This document shows, piece after piece, positions 38,063 through 47,430 of a DNA stretch of 64,000 nucleotides (its first letter is position 1; each line of letters starts with the position of its first letter). The notes beneath the pieces were generated by a model. The model made no database searches. It was given only the letters and a program-made list of their open reading frames with translations, and was not told the origin of the DNA. This DNA comes from Bog-756 sp963769765 (GTDB lineage: Bacteria; Actinomycetota; Acidimicrobiia; Acidimicrobiales; RAAP-2): positions 620,001 to 684,000 of the forward strand of contig CAVYNA010000004.1 of the NCBI GenBank assembly GCA_963769765.1, given 5' to 3'. A program made the translations under genes and the position numbers.

Positions 38063-38105
38063 GCTCGGATGCTATCCGGGCAGCGGGTCCACTAGCTTCT
38101 CGTGG
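38063..38105. promoter_or_regulatory. Divergent pair of leaderless promoters
   Basis: Minus strand: TAGCAT (+ strand 38069-38074), six bases, then GTG at 38062. Plus strand: TAGCTT (38093-38098), seven bases, then GTG at 38106. Both genes lack a ribosome binding site and both -10 elements have the TANNNT form, so the 43-bp gap appears to be a minimal two-way leaderless promoter. Confidence 0.55.
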
Positions 38106-39800
38106 GTGCCGGACAAGGTCTGCTCACTCGACGAGGCAGTGGGCCACGTCCGGCCCGGCGACGCGATCCACGTCGTGACCAACCACTCGCGCTGGACGGC
38201 GGCCGCCCGCCACCTGGTCCGGCAGTGGTGGGGCCGCGACCCGGACTTCACCCTGGTGATGCTCAGCCTCTCGAGCCTCGGCGCCCTCTTCTTCCGCGGC
38301 GGGCTCGTCTCGAAGGTCGTGACCGGCTACTCGGGCGACGTCTTCCCCAACTTCACCCCGAACCCCTGGTTCCAACGCGCGTACCTGAGCGGCGAGGTCG
38401 AGGTCGAGCACTGGTCGTTCCTCACCTTCCTCCAGCGGCTCGAGGCGGCGGCGCGGGGCTTGCCGGCAGTGACCACCGCCTCCCTCGCCGGCTCGTCGAT
38501 GGCGGAGAACCCCGGGTACGCACAGGTCGCCACACCCTTCGGCGAAGTCGGTCTCGTCGCCGCCTTCGCACCCGACGTCGCGCTGCTCCACGCGCCGCTC
38601 GCGGACCGCGACGGGAACCTCGCGTTCAACGCGCCGCGCCTCGAAGGCCTCTGGGGCGCGCTCGCTGCCCGCCGGGGAGTCGTCGCGACCGTCGAGCGCG
38701 TGGTCGACGACATCCGGCCGTGGTCGCACCTCGTGCAAGTGCCCGCCCACCGGGTGCTCGCGGTCGCCCAAGTACCCATGGGTGCGCACCCCGGCGGACT
38801 GTTCGCCCGCGACCTGCCGGTCGACGCGTACGGCGAGGACCTCGAGTTCTGGGCGGAGGCGCGGGCGGCGAGCCACGGCGACGCCTTCGACGAGTGGATC
38901 GAGGAGTGGGTGCTCGGACCGGCCACCCAGGACGAGTACCTCGCCCGCCTCGGCACGGCACGCACCGACCGGCTCGCGCACCGGGCGCAGGCCGACTCGT
39001 GGCGGGAGGACGAGGCGGCCCATCCTCCCGATCTCGGTGCGCCGCCCGTCGCGTGGGAGATCGCAGCCGCGCACGGCGCCCGGTACCTCGCGGACCGGGC
39101 GGTCGAGACCGGTGCGGACGCGGTGCTGGCCGGAGCGGGGGTCGCCAACCTGGCGGCCTGGCTCGCGGTCGATCTCGCCCGGGCGCGCGGTGCCGAGGTC
39201 GTCCTCACCGCGGAGCTCGGTCTGTGGGGCTACCGACCCACTCCGGCCGACCCGTTCGTCTTCAACCACCGCAGCTTCCCCACTGCGACGATGCTGGGTG
39301 ACACCGAACAGGTCCTCGGTGGGCTGGTCCCCAACCCCGGCACCACGGTGCTCGGCTGCCTCGGCGCCGCCCAGGTCGACCGGCGCGGTGCGATCAATTC
39401 GACGGTCATCCCGGGCACCACGTTCCTCGTCGGGTCAGGCGGCGGAAACGACGTCGCGGCGACCGCCGACGAGGTGGTGATCGTCACGACCCTGACGTCC
39501 CGACGGGTGGTCGACGAGCTCCCGTACGTGACCTCGGTCGGGGACCGGGTGCGCGCACTCGTCACCGATCGCGGCGTCTTCGAGAAGGACGCCGACGGCG
39601 AGCTCGTGCTGTCCGCGGTCGCGGCCGGGGCCGGGGCCGCGGCCGACCCGGCCACGCAGGTCGCAGAGATCCGCGCCCGTGTCCCCTTCGAGCTCCGTGT
39701 GGCCGAGCCGCTCGCCGTCCTCGACCCGGTCGACGCGGCCGACCTCGAGGCCTTGCGGCGGTGGGATCCCGAAGGCCTGTTCCTCAGGCCGGGCGGCTAG
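38106..39800 (+). CDS. Fused alpha/beta family I CoA-transferase-like enzyme (IpdAB-like)
   Basis: A 564-residue protein joining the two subunits of a family I CoA-transferase. The alpha half has VRPGDAIHVVTNHSRWTAA, LVSKVVTGYSGDVFP and VGLVAAFAPDVALLHAPLAD with DRDGNLAFN. The beta half begins near residue 320 and has VVLTAELGLWGY (the region of the catalytic glutamate in true CoA-transferases), VLGCLGAAQVDRRGAINS and LVGSGGGNDVAATADE. Homologous heteromeric enzymes include glutaconate CoA-transferase and IpdA/IpdB, which hydrolyse a ring during steroid degradation; assignment to either function is inference. Start GTG 38106, leaderless. Confidence 0.8.
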   Translation: MPDKVCSLDEAVGHVRPGDAIHVVTNHSRWTAAARHLVRQWWGRDPDFTLVMLSLSSLGALFFRGGLVSKVVTGYSGDVFPNFTPNPWFQRAYLSGEVEVEHWSFLTFLQRLEAAARGLPAVTTASLAGSSMAENPGYAQVATPFGEVGLVAAFAPDVALLHAPLADRDGNLAFNAPRLEGLWGALAARRGVVATVERVVDDIRPWSHLVQVPAHRVLAVAQVPMGAHPGGLFARDLPVDAYGEDLEFWAEARAASHGDAFDEWIEEWVLGPATQDEYLARLGTARTDRLAHRAQADSWREDEAAHPPDLGAPPVAWEIAAAHGARYLADRAVETGADAVLAGAGVANLAAWLAVDLARARGAEVVLTAELGLWGYRPTPADPFVFNHRSFPTATMLGDTEQVLGGLVPNPGTTVLGCLGAAQVDRRGAINSTVIPGTTFLVGSGGGNDVAATADEVVIVTTLTSRRVVDELPYVTSVGDRVRALVTDRGVFEKDADGELVLSAVAAGAGAAADPATQVAEIRARVPFELRVAEPLAVLDPVDAADLEALRRWDPEGLFLRPGG

Positions 39801-39806
39801 GTCCGG

Positions 39807-41030
39807 TCAGTTCGCATCCGGGGCGAGCCAGCCGGGCGAGACCGTCGTCCGACCCGACACCAGCGCCGAGCCGATGAAGTTGCGCTGCGCCTCGACGGTG
39901 CCGGCTCCGATGCACAGGCCGCGGATGTCGCGGTAGGCGCGCTCGACCGGGAACTCCTCGCTGTAGCCGTACCCCCCGTGGATCTGGATCGCCTCGTCGC
40001 AGACGAGCTTGGCGGCGAGGTTGGCGGCCGTCTTGGCAAGCGCGGTCTCGAGCGGGGGCGGGGTGCCGCCCGGGCCCGCCAGTCGCACCGCTCGGGCCAG
40101 CAACAGGCGCGCGCCCTCGAGCTGGACGGCCATGTCCGCCAGCTTCCACCGCAAGCCCTGGAGATCCGCGATCGGCCGACCCCCGACCTCACGCTGGTTC
40201 ATGTAGCGCACCGCGGCCTCGAGCGCTCCCTGGGCCGCGCCGACGCACATCGCAGCGTTGCCGCACCGCTCGTGGTTGAGGTGGCCGAGGAGGAGCTTGA
40301 ACGCCTCGGTCGTCGCGGAGTCACCGGCGATGAGCACGTCGTCGGGCCCGATTGCGACGCCGTCGAAGGCGACCTCTGCCTCGGTCGCCGCATGGATCCC
40401 CATGCCGCGGTGGCGACCGGTGATCTCCACCCCCTCGCGGTCCATCGGCACGACCACCGCACCGATCCCCTTGGCCCCCTCGCCACCGGGCCACCGGCAC
40501 CAGACCAGGATGCCGCTCGCCAGATGACCGAGGGTCGAGTAGTTCTTGTACCCGTCGAGCCGCCACCGGCCCGGACCGTCGGCCACGAGCGCGCTCCGCA
40601 TGTTCTGGACGGCGGAGCCCGCGTCGGGCTCGGTGATGCCGATGCTCACGATCGCATCGCCGGACGCGACCGCCGGTAGCCAGCGGTCCTGGAGCGCCTC
40701 GCCACCGAGGTGCTCGATGCCCCGAGATGGTCCGTTGAAGGCGAGCTGGCAGCACACGGCCGTCGAGACGTCGTAGCGCGCGAGCTCCTCGAGGACGATG
40801 GACGCCTCGACGTCGCCGAACCCGAGCCCTCCCCACCGCTCGCCGATCGTCACGCGGAAGAGGTCGGCGGCGGCGATCGCCTTGATCGCTTCGGTCTGGA
40901 GCTCGCCGGTCACGTCGCCCTGGTGCGCGCGGGGTGCGACCTCGCGGCGACCGATCTCCCTTGCCAACCCGCGCAGCTCGTGTTGTTCCTCGCTTTCGGC
41001 GAAGGGGTCGAATCCTTGGGCACGGGACAC
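39807..41030 (-). CDS. Acyl-CoA dehydrogenase (isovaleryl-type active-site pattern)
   Basis: A 407-residue dehydrogenase: SIGITEPDAGSAVQNM, LDGYKNYSTLGHLASG, FDGVAIGPDDVLI, and the terminal IHGGYGYSEEFPVERAYRD. The late motif reads CIGAGTVEAQRNFIG; alanine stands where short/medium-chain enzymes have the catalytic glutamate, as in isovaleryl-CoA dehydrogenase, so the base must come from another position. Start GTG 41030 is chosen; an in-frame ATG at 41069 would add 13 residues. It is tail to tail with the fused CoA-transferase and divergent from the SDR at 41126. Confidence 0.87.
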   Translation of the reverse strand: MSRAQGFDPFAESEEQHELRGLAREIGRREVAPRAHQGDVTGELQTEAIKAIAAADLFRVTIGERWGGLGFGDVEASIVLEELARYDVSTAVCCQLAFNGPSRGIEHLGGEALQDRWLPAVASGDAIVSIGITEPDAGSAVQNMRSALVADGPGRWRLDGYKNYSTLGHLASGILVWCRWPGGEGAKGIGAVVVPMDREGVEITGRHRGMGIHAATEAEVAFDGVAIGPDDVLIAGDSATTEAFKLLLGHLNHERCGNAAMCVGAAQGALEAAVRYMNQREVGGRPIADLQGLRWKLADMAVQLEGARLLLARAVRLAGPGGTPPPLETALAKTAANLAAKLVCDEAIQIHGGYGYSEEFPVERAYRDIRGLCIGAGTVEAQRNFIGSALVSGRTTVSPGWLAPDAN

Positions 41031-41066
41031 GGTGTTCCGACTTTCTGGCCGGCGAGATGGTGGTGC

Positions 41067-41075
41067 CATACTATG
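41067..41075. promoter_or_regulatory. Near-palindromic two-way -10 element
   Basis: CATACTATG differs from its own complement only at the central base, so it offers TACTAT toward the SDR at 41126 and TAGTAT toward the acyl-CoA dehydrogenase. One short AT-rich island serves both directions in an otherwise GC-rich gap of about 95 bp. Confidence 0.4.
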
Positions 41076-41125
41076 CGAACGGCCTCCGGGCAGGTCGCCC
41101 GGTCGCAGCCAGATCGGGGGGACGG

Positions 41126-42025
41126 ATGCTGCTCGAAGACCGTGTCGCGATCGTGACCGGGGCGGGACGCGGCATCGGGCGCGAGTTCGCACTCGAGCTC
41201 GCGCGCAACGGCGCGGCGGTCGTCGTCAACGACCTCGGGGTGGGACTCCGCGGTGAGTCGACCGACGAGGACCCTGCGACCGCGGTGTGCACGGAGATCG
41301 AGAAGGCCGGCGGGCGCGCGGTCCCCTCCCACCAGTCGGTGACCGACTTCGACGCGGCCGCGGACATCGTCGCCACAGCCGTCGACGCATTCGGACGGCT
41401 CGACATCCTGGTCAACAACGCGGGCATCGTGCGCGACCGAACCCTCGTCAAGATGACCGAGGACGACTTCGACGCGGTGATCGCCACCCACCTCAAAGGC
41501 GCCTTCAACTGCACCCGGCACGCGGCGCCGCTGATGCGGGAGGCCGGCTACGGCCGGATCGTCAACATCACCTCTTCCGCGGGGCTCCGCGGGAACTTCG
41601 GACAGACCAACTACGGCGCGGCGAAGGCGGGCATCATGGGCATGACCTTCGTCTGGGCGCTCGAGCTCGCCAAGGCCGGGATCACCGTCAATGCCCTCGC
41701 CCCGGCCGGAGCGACCCGCATGACCGCGTCCTTGACTGCATCCGGTGAGGAGCCCGACCCGCGGCTCGATCCCGCCATGAACGCACCGCTCGTCGCCTAC
41801 CTCGCCTCGGAGCGGGCCGGACACGTCAACGGGCAGGTCTTCGGTCGGACCGACTTCAGCTACACCCTCTTTCAGCACCCCAAGCAGATCGCCTGGATGC
41901 ACCGTGACGGCGGATGGGACGCCGACTCGGTGGCCGACGAGTTCGACCAGATGCTCGGCCAGCACCTCCAGCAGGTCGGCATGGTGATGCCCTCGGGGCT
42001 CACCCAGGACGCCGCGCGGTCGTGA
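41126..42025 (+). CDS. SDR, 3-hydroxyacyl-CoA dehydrogenase (MFE-2/HSD17B4-like) type
   Basis: An intact 299-residue SDR: RVAIVTGAGRGIGREFALE, VVVNDLGVGLRG, LVNNAGIVRDRTLVKMTEDD, catalytic SSAGLRGNFGQTNYGAAKAG, and a C-terminal extension of about 60 residues (PDPRLDPAMNAPLVAYLAS then GRTDFSYTLFQ) characteristic of the dehydrogenase unit of peroxisomal multifunctional enzyme 2. It would oxidise 3-hydroxyacyl-CoA to 3-ketoacyl-CoA with NAD. ATG 41126 follows GGGGGGACGG. The ligase at 42097 follows on the same strand. Confidence 0.9.
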   Translation: MLLEDRVAIVTGAGRGIGREFALELARNGAAVVVNDLGVGLRGESTDEDPATAVCTEIEKAGGRAVPSHQSVTDFDAAADIVATAVDAFGRLDILVNNAGIVRDRTLVKMTEDDFDAVIATHLKGAFNCTRHAAPLMREAGYGRIVNITSSAGLRGNFGQTNYGAAKAGIMGMTFVWALELAKAGITVNALAPAGATRMTASLTASGEEPDPRLDPAMNAPLVAYLASERAGHVNGQVFGRTDFSYTLFQHPKQIAWMHRDGGWDADSVADEFDQMLGQHLQQVGMVMPSGLTQDAARS

Positions 42026-42096
42026 GCGGGACGGCACCGGGCGCTCCCGACGGCCGGCCCGTCGATCAGCACTCGATCCGGACGCGCTGACCGGCC

Positions 42097-43749
42097 GTGT
42101 CGGCCGATGCGGCCAGCACGGTGGCCGAGCTCGTTGGGCGGCGAGCCGACGACGATCGGCGGGGCCTCGTCTTCGAAGGTGAGCTGTCGTCGTGGCGCGA
42201 GGTGGTCGAAGCGGCCGAGGACCGCGCGACCATGCTCGAGGAGCTGCGGACCGACGCACCCTTCCACGTCGGCGTCCTCCTCGAGAACACCCCGGAATAC
42301 CTTTCGCTCCTGTTAGGTGCTGCCATCGCCCGGGCCGTCGTGGTCGGCCTCAACCCGACCCGGCGCGGCGAGGCGCTCGCGCTCGACGTGCGGGCCACCG
42401 ACTGCCAACTCATCGTCACCGACACGGACGGCTCGAAGCTCCTCGCCGGCCTCGACCTCGGAGTCGGTGCGGACCGGGTGCTCGACTGCGACCGACCCGG
42501 GTACGGGGAGACCCGCGGCACCCGACGATCCGCTGCCTCGAGGGCGGCGGCGGCTCCCGACGATCTCTACCTGCTCATCTTCACCTCGGGCACCACCGGC
42601 AGCCCGAAGGCGGTCCGGATGACCCAGGGTCGTGCCGCACGTGCCGCGACCCGGGTGCCCTTCACCGGGGACGACGTCCTCTACGCCGCGATGCCGCTCT
42701 TCCACGGCAATGCGCTCTCCGCGACGATCTTCCCGTGGCTCGCGAGCGGCGCGACGCTCGCGCTCCGTCGACGCTTCTCGGCGTCGGGCTTCCTGCCCGA
42801 CATCCGCGAGTCCGGTGCGACCTTCAGCTCCACGGTCGGGAGGGCGATCGCCCACATCGTCGCGACGCCGCCGACCGAGCACGATCGCGACCACCGGTTG
42901 CGCTACCTGCTCGGGCCGGAGACGGCCGCACCCGACAAGGCCGAATTCACCCGCAGGTTCGGCGTGCCGGTGATCGAGGGCTACGGCTCGAGCGAGAACG
43001 CGATCGTCCTGCTGCCCGTCGCCGACCCGAAGCCCGGAGCGCTCGGTCGGCCCCGCCGCGGAGAGGACATCGCCGTGGTCGATCCCACGACCGGCGAGGA
43101 GTGCCCGGTCGCCGCATTCGATGAATCGGGTGCGCTCACCAATGCCGCCGACGCGACCGGCGAGCTGGTCGGGCGCAACGTGAGCTCGAACTTCGAGGGC
43201 TACTACAAGAACCCCGAGGCCGAGGCCGCACGCATCCGGGGCGGCTGGTACTGGTCGGGCGATCTCGCGTACCGAGACGACGAGGGCGTCTTCTACTTCG
43301 CCGGGCGCGCGGGCGACTGGCTCCGGGTGGACAGCGAGAACTTCACGGCCGCCCCCATCGAGCGGATCCTCGCACGGTTCGAGGGCACAGCGGGCGTCGC
43401 GGTCTACGCACTGCCCGACGCTCGCACGGGCGACCAGGTCGCCGCCGCGATCGAGCTCGAAGCGGGAGTCGAATTCGACCCGATCGCATTCGAGGCGTTC
43501 CTCGCAGCCCAGCCCGACCTCGGCACCAAGTGGGCGCCGCGCTACGTCCGGGTGGTTGCGTCCCTCCCGGTGACCGGCACCGACAAGGTCGACAAGGCAC
43601 CGCTGCGTGGCGAGCAGTGGTCGACCACCGATCCGCTCTGGCACCGGGTCGGGCGCTCGTCGGCGTTCGTCGAGATGACCGCCACCGACGTCGAGGGGCT
43701 CCGGACCGAGTTCGTAGCGAACGGCCGCGCCAACCTCCTCACCGGCTGA
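42097..43749 (+). CDS. Acyl-CoA synthetase (FadD17-like)
   Basis: A 550-residue ligase: LLIFTSGTTGSPKAVRMTQ, GYGSSENAIVLLP, YWSGDLAYRDDEGVFYFAG with DWLRVDSENF hinge and the lysine in TGTDKVDKAPLRG. It is a clear paralog of the protein at 30724 (shared NPTRRGEALALDV-type segment and hinge). Start GTG 42097. The opposing P450 gene ends 7 bp downstream. Likely activates a bulky or long-chain acid; substrate not determined. Confidence 0.9.
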   Translation: MSADAASTVAELVGRRADDDRRGLVFEGELSSWREVVEAAEDRATMLEELRTDAPFHVGVLLENTPEYLSLLLGAAIARAVVVGLNPTRRGEALALDVRATDCQLIVTDTDGSKLLAGLDLGVGADRVLDCDRPGYGETRGTRRSAASRAAAAPDDLYLLIFTSGTTGSPKAVRMTQGRAARAATRVPFTGDDVLYAAMPLFHGNALSATIFPWLASGATLALRRRFSASGFLPDIRESGATFSSTVGRAIAHIVATPPTEHDRDHRLRYLLGPETAAPDKAEFTRRFGVPVIEGYGSSENAIVLLPVADPKPGALGRPRRGEDIAVVDPTTGEECPVAAFDESGALTNAADATGELVGRNVSSNFEGYYKNPEAEAARIRGGWYWSGDLAYRDDEGVFYFAGRAGDWLRVDSENFTAAPIERILARFEGTAGVAVYALPDARTGDQVAAAIELEAGVEFDPIAFEAFLAAQPDLGTKWAPRYVRVVASLPVTGTDKVDKAPLRGEQWSTTDPLWHRVGRSSAFVEMTATDVEGLRTEFVANGRANLLTG

Positions 43750-43756
43750 GCCGCCC

Positions 43757-44956
43757 TCAGGGCTCGAGGATCACGGGCATCGCGGTCGCTCCCTTGATCA
43801 GCGTCGACCTCGCGTAGGTGGGCTCGCCGACGAGCTCGAAGCGCGGGAAACGCGCCAGCAGCTCCTCGAAGAAGATCCTCGCCTCGAGCCGTGCGAGCCC
43901 CGCGCCCACGCACACGTGCTCCCCGAAGCCGAAAGCCAGATGGGCCGTCGGCACCCGCCGCCGAACGTCGAAGCGGTCCGCGGTCGGCCCGTACACCGAC
44001 TCGTCCCGGTTGGCCGAGGCGTAGAGCAGCACGACGAAGGTCCCCGCGGGCAGCGGGTGGCCGGCGACCTCGACGTCGACGGCCGCAGTCCGGCCGAACG
44101 CCTGGATCGGCGTGACCCACCGCAGCATCTCCTCGACGGCGGTCGGAACGAGCGAGGGCTCCGCGACGAGCACCGCGCGCTCCCCGGGCGAGCGCGCGAG
44201 CGCTTCGGCCCCGCCCGACAGCAGGGTGCGGGTGGTCTCGTTTCCGGCGACGAGCAGGGTCAGGCAGAAGCCGAGCAGTTCGCCGCGGTCGAGCGGCCGG
44301 TCGCCGACTGGAGCCCGTTGCAACAACCCGAGCAGGTCGTCGCTCCTCCTGGCGGGCCGGTCGACGTGCGCGAGGAGGAACGCGGTGAGCTCCCCGAGCT
44401 CGGCACCCTGTGCTCCGTCCAACTGGTCCGGGCGCTCGATGACCGCATCGGACCAGCGCCGGAAGCGTGCAGGATCGACGTCGTCGAGACCGAGCAGCTC
44501 GGCGATGACCACCAGGGGGATCGGCGCGGCCAGCTCGTCGACCAGGTCGATCGGACGGTCGGACGGCGCCGCGTCGAGCACCTGGCCCGCTACCGTCCTG
44601 ATCCGGTCCTCGAACCGCGCGACGGCGCGCGGCGTGAAGGCGCGGTTGATCACGCCGCGGTAGGCGGCGTGGGCCGGCGGGTCGAGATGGAGGATGGAGA
44701 AGGCCCCGAGCGCCTCGTCGGGGAGGAGCCGCAGCGGGTCGTTGATGAGCACCCCGCGTCCGGAGACGAACCGCTCGGGGTCGCGGCTGATGGACCGCAC
44801 GTCGTCGTACCGGCTGATCGCGACCGAGCCGTCGGTCGTCGGGTGAACCGGCGAGTCGCGCCGGAGTACGGCGAGGAGCTCGTCGTAGTCGGGCCGGAGG
44901 AAGAAGCCCGGGGTGGTGAGCTCGAGCTCGGGTACGACGCCGGTCCTTCGTTCCAT
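43757..44956 (-). CDS. Cytochrome P450
   Basis: A 399-residue P450, intact: HLDPPAHAAYRGVINRAFTP (helix C), LTLLVAGNETTRTLLSGG (I-helix AGNET variant), EEMLRWVTP (ExxR) and the heme loop LAFGFGEHVCVGAGLAR with the axial cysteine. The CVG at the heme differs from the CLG/CPG of the other two P450s, so the three are different families. ATG 44956 follows GGAGGA. It lies 32 bp downstream of the uncharacterised gene at 44989 and is probably the last member of an operon with 46104 and 44989. Confidence 0.92.
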   Translation of the reverse strand: MERRTGVVPELELTTPGFFLRPDYDELLAVLRRDSPVHPTTDGSVAISRYDDVRSISRDPERFVSGRGVLINDPLRLLPDEALGAFSILHLDPPAHAAYRGVINRAFTPRAVARFEDRIRTVAGQVLDAAPSDRPIDLVDELAAPIPLVVIAELLGLDDVDPARFRRWSDAVIERPDQLDGAQGAELGELTAFLLAHVDRPARRSDDLLGLLQRAPVGDRPLDRGELLGFCLTLLVAGNETTRTLLSGGAEALARSPGERAVLVAEPSLVPTAVEEMLRWVTPIQAFGRTAAVDVEVAGHPLPAGTFVVLLYASANRDESVYGPTADRFDVRRRVPTAHLAFGFGEHVCVGAGLARLEARIFFEELLARFPRFELVGEPTYARSTLIKGATAMPVILEP

Positions 44957-44988
44957 GCGAGTCCTCCACTGACCTCGTCGGGGGCCAC

Positions 44989-46107
44989 TCACTCGAGCAG
45001 CGAGAACCCGCCCGCGCCGCGGCTGGCGAGCTCGTAGCAGAGCGTGTCGTAGGGCTCGACGATCCCGTAGGTGACCTCGCCCTCGCTCTCGAAGCGGGCG
45101 TGGTGCTGGTCGAGCCCGCAGATCCGTGCGCGCACCTCGGGGTCGTTCGCGTCGTAGGTCTCGCCGCTCACCACCCCGTCGCCGACCGCCATCCCCTGCC
45201 AGAGGTCGCGGTCGGGTGTCCCTCCGTTCGGGCCGCCGTACATCGCGCAGCGCAGGAAGGCGATCTGGTTCCCCAGCCGCTCGAAAGAGGCGGTGCGCTC
45301 GGTGCCGTCCGCGAACACGTAGTCGACCTCGCCGGCGCTGACCAGGTGCGTGTCGGGCTCGAAGCGGAGGCGTCGGCGGCATTCCCGAAGGGTCGCGCTG
45401 CCACGTCTCGGGTCACCGAGGTTGTAGAGGACGTGATCACCCCAGATGCCGTACTCGGCAAACTCGACCCACTCGCCCGAGTACGGATGCTGCTTCCCGC
45501 TCCAGAGGGTCCTTCCCCCGACCCCGTCGCGCGTGCCCCAGTGGTGGTCGCGGGTGCCGAGATGGGTAGCGGCGTCGAGCTCGAAGCGCTCGCCGCCGGC
45601 GAGCACCCACCCCGACTGCCGACCGAAGCCGTCGTACCCGGCCACCCCGCCGAAGGGCCGGGTCCCGGCCAGCATGCCTCCGCCGATGTTGCGGTAGACC
45701 GGCCGCTTGGTGTCGAACCACGAGATGTCGAACGCGATCCCGACCTCGTTGTCCGCGAGACGGAGCCGCCACTCGCGGAACGGTGCGACCAGCTCGAAGC
45801 TGAGCGGCCCGACGGTCATGTCGGTCCGGTCGAGCCCGAGCTTCCGGTGCGCGCGTACCGTCGAGTGCCGGCCCCGCAGGACGACGATGCCGTAGGCCTC
45901 CGCGGTCCCGAGATTCGGATAGACCCCCATCCCGGCGACGACGAGCAGGTCTCCCGTCTCGTCCTGGCAGGTGAACCACATCCGCTCGTACGCCCGGTCG
46001 TCCGAGGTCCACATCACCCGCACCGGGTTCGGGTGGTTGTGGATGAGGAGCTCGTCGAGGCCTGACATCGGGTAGTGCTCGACGTCTGCGTCGAACTGCC
46101 CGCTCAT
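44989..46107 (-). CDS. Uncharacterised AttH/CrtC-like beta-barrel protein
   Basis: A 372-residue protein I recognise only at the level of a lipocalin-like (AttH / carotenoid hydratase-like) architecture seen in actinobacterial catabolic clusters. It is rich in aromatic residues and short beta-like blocks: ERMWFTCQDETGDLLVVAG, FELVAPFREWRLRLAD, LGTRDHHWGTRDGVGG and WVEFAEYGIWGDH. No signal peptide or membrane segment. The DHHWGTRD motif near residue 180 looks like a conserved ligand or metal site. The ATG overlaps the upstream dehydrogenase stop (ATGA), so the two are translationally coupled. No function assigned. Confidence 0.72.
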   Translation of the reverse strand: MSGQFDADVEHYPMSGLDELLIHNHPNPVRVMWTSDDRAYERMWFTCQDETGDLLVVAGMGVYPNLGTAEAYGIVVLRGRHSTVRAHRKLGLDRTDMTVGPLSFELVAPFREWRLRLADNEVGIAFDISWFDTKRPVYRNIGGGMLAGTRPFGGVAGYDGFGRQSGWVLAGGERFELDAATHLGTRDHHWGTRDGVGGRTLWSGKQHPYSGEWVEFAEYGIWGDHVLYNLGDPRRGSATLRECRRRLRFEPDTHLVSAGEVDYVFADGTERTASFERLGNQIAFLRCAMYGGPNGGTPDRDLWQGMAVGDGVVSGETYDANDPEVRARICGLDQHHARFESEGEVTYGIVEPYDTLCYELASRGAGGFSLLE

Positions 46108-47264
46108 CGCGGCAGTCCGAGCAGTCGCTCGCCGATGATGGTCCGCTGGATCTCCGAGGTCCCACCCGCGATCGGGGAGGCCTTCGACCAGAGCCACTGT
46201 CGCTGCCACTTCCCTCCCCCGGGGTCGTGTGCCGCCCCGGACCAGAGGGGGGCCGAGGGGCCGACGACGGCCAGGGCGGCCTCCGAGAGCTGCTGGGTCA
46301 GGTCCGTCCAGGTGAGCTTCACCACGCTCGACTCCGGACCGGGAGCGATCCCCTGCCCGAGCCGGGTCATCGTGCGGAGGTTGTGCAGACGGAGGATCCG
46401 GAGCCGCACGTACGCGTCGACCAGCTGGTCGGCGACCAGTGGGTCGGCGAGCGCACCGAGCGCATCGGCCAGCTCGAGGAGCTGGTCGAGGTAGACCTCG
46501 TGGACGACCTGCTCCTTGAAGGGGAAGGTGGTGCCGCGCTCGTGGGCGAGCGTCGTGTTGGCGACCGACCAGCCGTGGTGGAGCCCCCCGATGAGGTGCT
46601 CGTCCGGGACGAAGACGTCGTCGAGGAAGACCTCGTTGAACTCTGCGTCGCCGGTCATGGTCGCGAGCGGCCGCACGTCGACTCCCGGGTCGTCCATGTC
46701 GACCGCCACACAGCTGATCCCGCGGTGGCGGGGCGCGTCGGGGTCGGTGCGCACGAGGGCGATGCCCCAGCGCGAGTGCTGGGCGAAACTGGTCCAGACC
46801 TTCTGCCCGTGGAGGACGAACCCACCGTCGGCGGGGGTTGCACGGGTCGCGAGCGAGGCGAGATCCGATCCTGCCCCTGGTTCACTGAAGAGCTGGCACC
46901 AGACCTCCTCGGCGGTGAGGATCGGTGGCAACCACTCGTGGCGCTGGCGGTCGTCCGCGTGGGCGAGCAGGGTCGGACCGACCAGGTTGACGCCGGTGCG
47001 ATTGACCACCTGCGGGGCGCGCGAACGGGCGTACTCCTCGTTGAAGATGGCGACCTCGAGGGGCGAGGCGCCTCGTCCGCCGAACTCGACCGGCCAGTGG
47101 ATCCCGACCCAATTGTCTGCGGCGAGGCGCGCCTGCCAACGTCGACCCCAGTGGAACTCCTCGTCGAAGGAGTCAAACGTGGGCACTGGCTCGACATTGG
47201 CCTCGAGCCACGACCGGACCTCGTCGCGGAAGGCCCGCTCGGCATCGCTGAGGGTGAGGTTCAC
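46104..47264 (-). CDS. Acyl-CoA dehydrogenase
   Basis: A 386-residue dehydrogenase of the same sub-type as that at 33578: GIHWPVEFGGRGASPLEVA, LFSEPGAGSDLASLATRA, LHGQKVWTSFAQHSRW, EFNEVFLDDVFVPDEHLIG and the end GGTSEIQRTIIGERLLGLP. No companion small subunit is adjacent, but the one at 32456 or another locus could pair with it. GTG 47264 is the chosen start (VNLTLSDAERAF). It leads a likely three-gene unit with the uncharacterised protein and the third P450, and is divergent from the HyuB gene at 47431. Confidence 0.88.
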   Translation of the reverse strand: MNLTLSDAERAFRDEVRSWLEANVEPVPTFDSFDEEFHWGRRWQARLAADNWVGIHWPVEFGGRGASPLEVAIFNEEYARSRAPQVVNRTGVNLVGPTLLAHADDRQRHEWLPPILTAEEVWCQLFSEPGAGSDLASLATRATPADGGFVLHGQKVWTSFAQHSRWGIALVRTDPDAPRHRGISCVAVDMDDPGVDVRPLATMTGDAEFNEVFLDDVFVPDEHLIGGLHHGWSVANTTLAHERGTTFPFKEQVVHEVYLDQLLELADALGALADPLVADQLVDAYVRLRILRLHNLRTMTRLGQGIAPGPESSVVKLTWTDLTQQLSEAALAVVGPSAPLWSGAAHDPGGGKWQRQWLWSKASPIAGGTSEIQRTIIGERLLGLPR

Positions 47265-47430
47265 CGGCGGTCGCCGGTCGGGACGCGGCGGCCGGGTCGG
47301 AAGGTCACAGCCCTTGGTTGTAGTCGACAACCCGGCTTCGCGCCGACGACGCCGGTTCGGACATGCCATACTCGCCAGGTGGGAACCGCGTTCTTGGACG
47401 CGGTCGGCTGCACGGACCGGGAGGGGGCCC

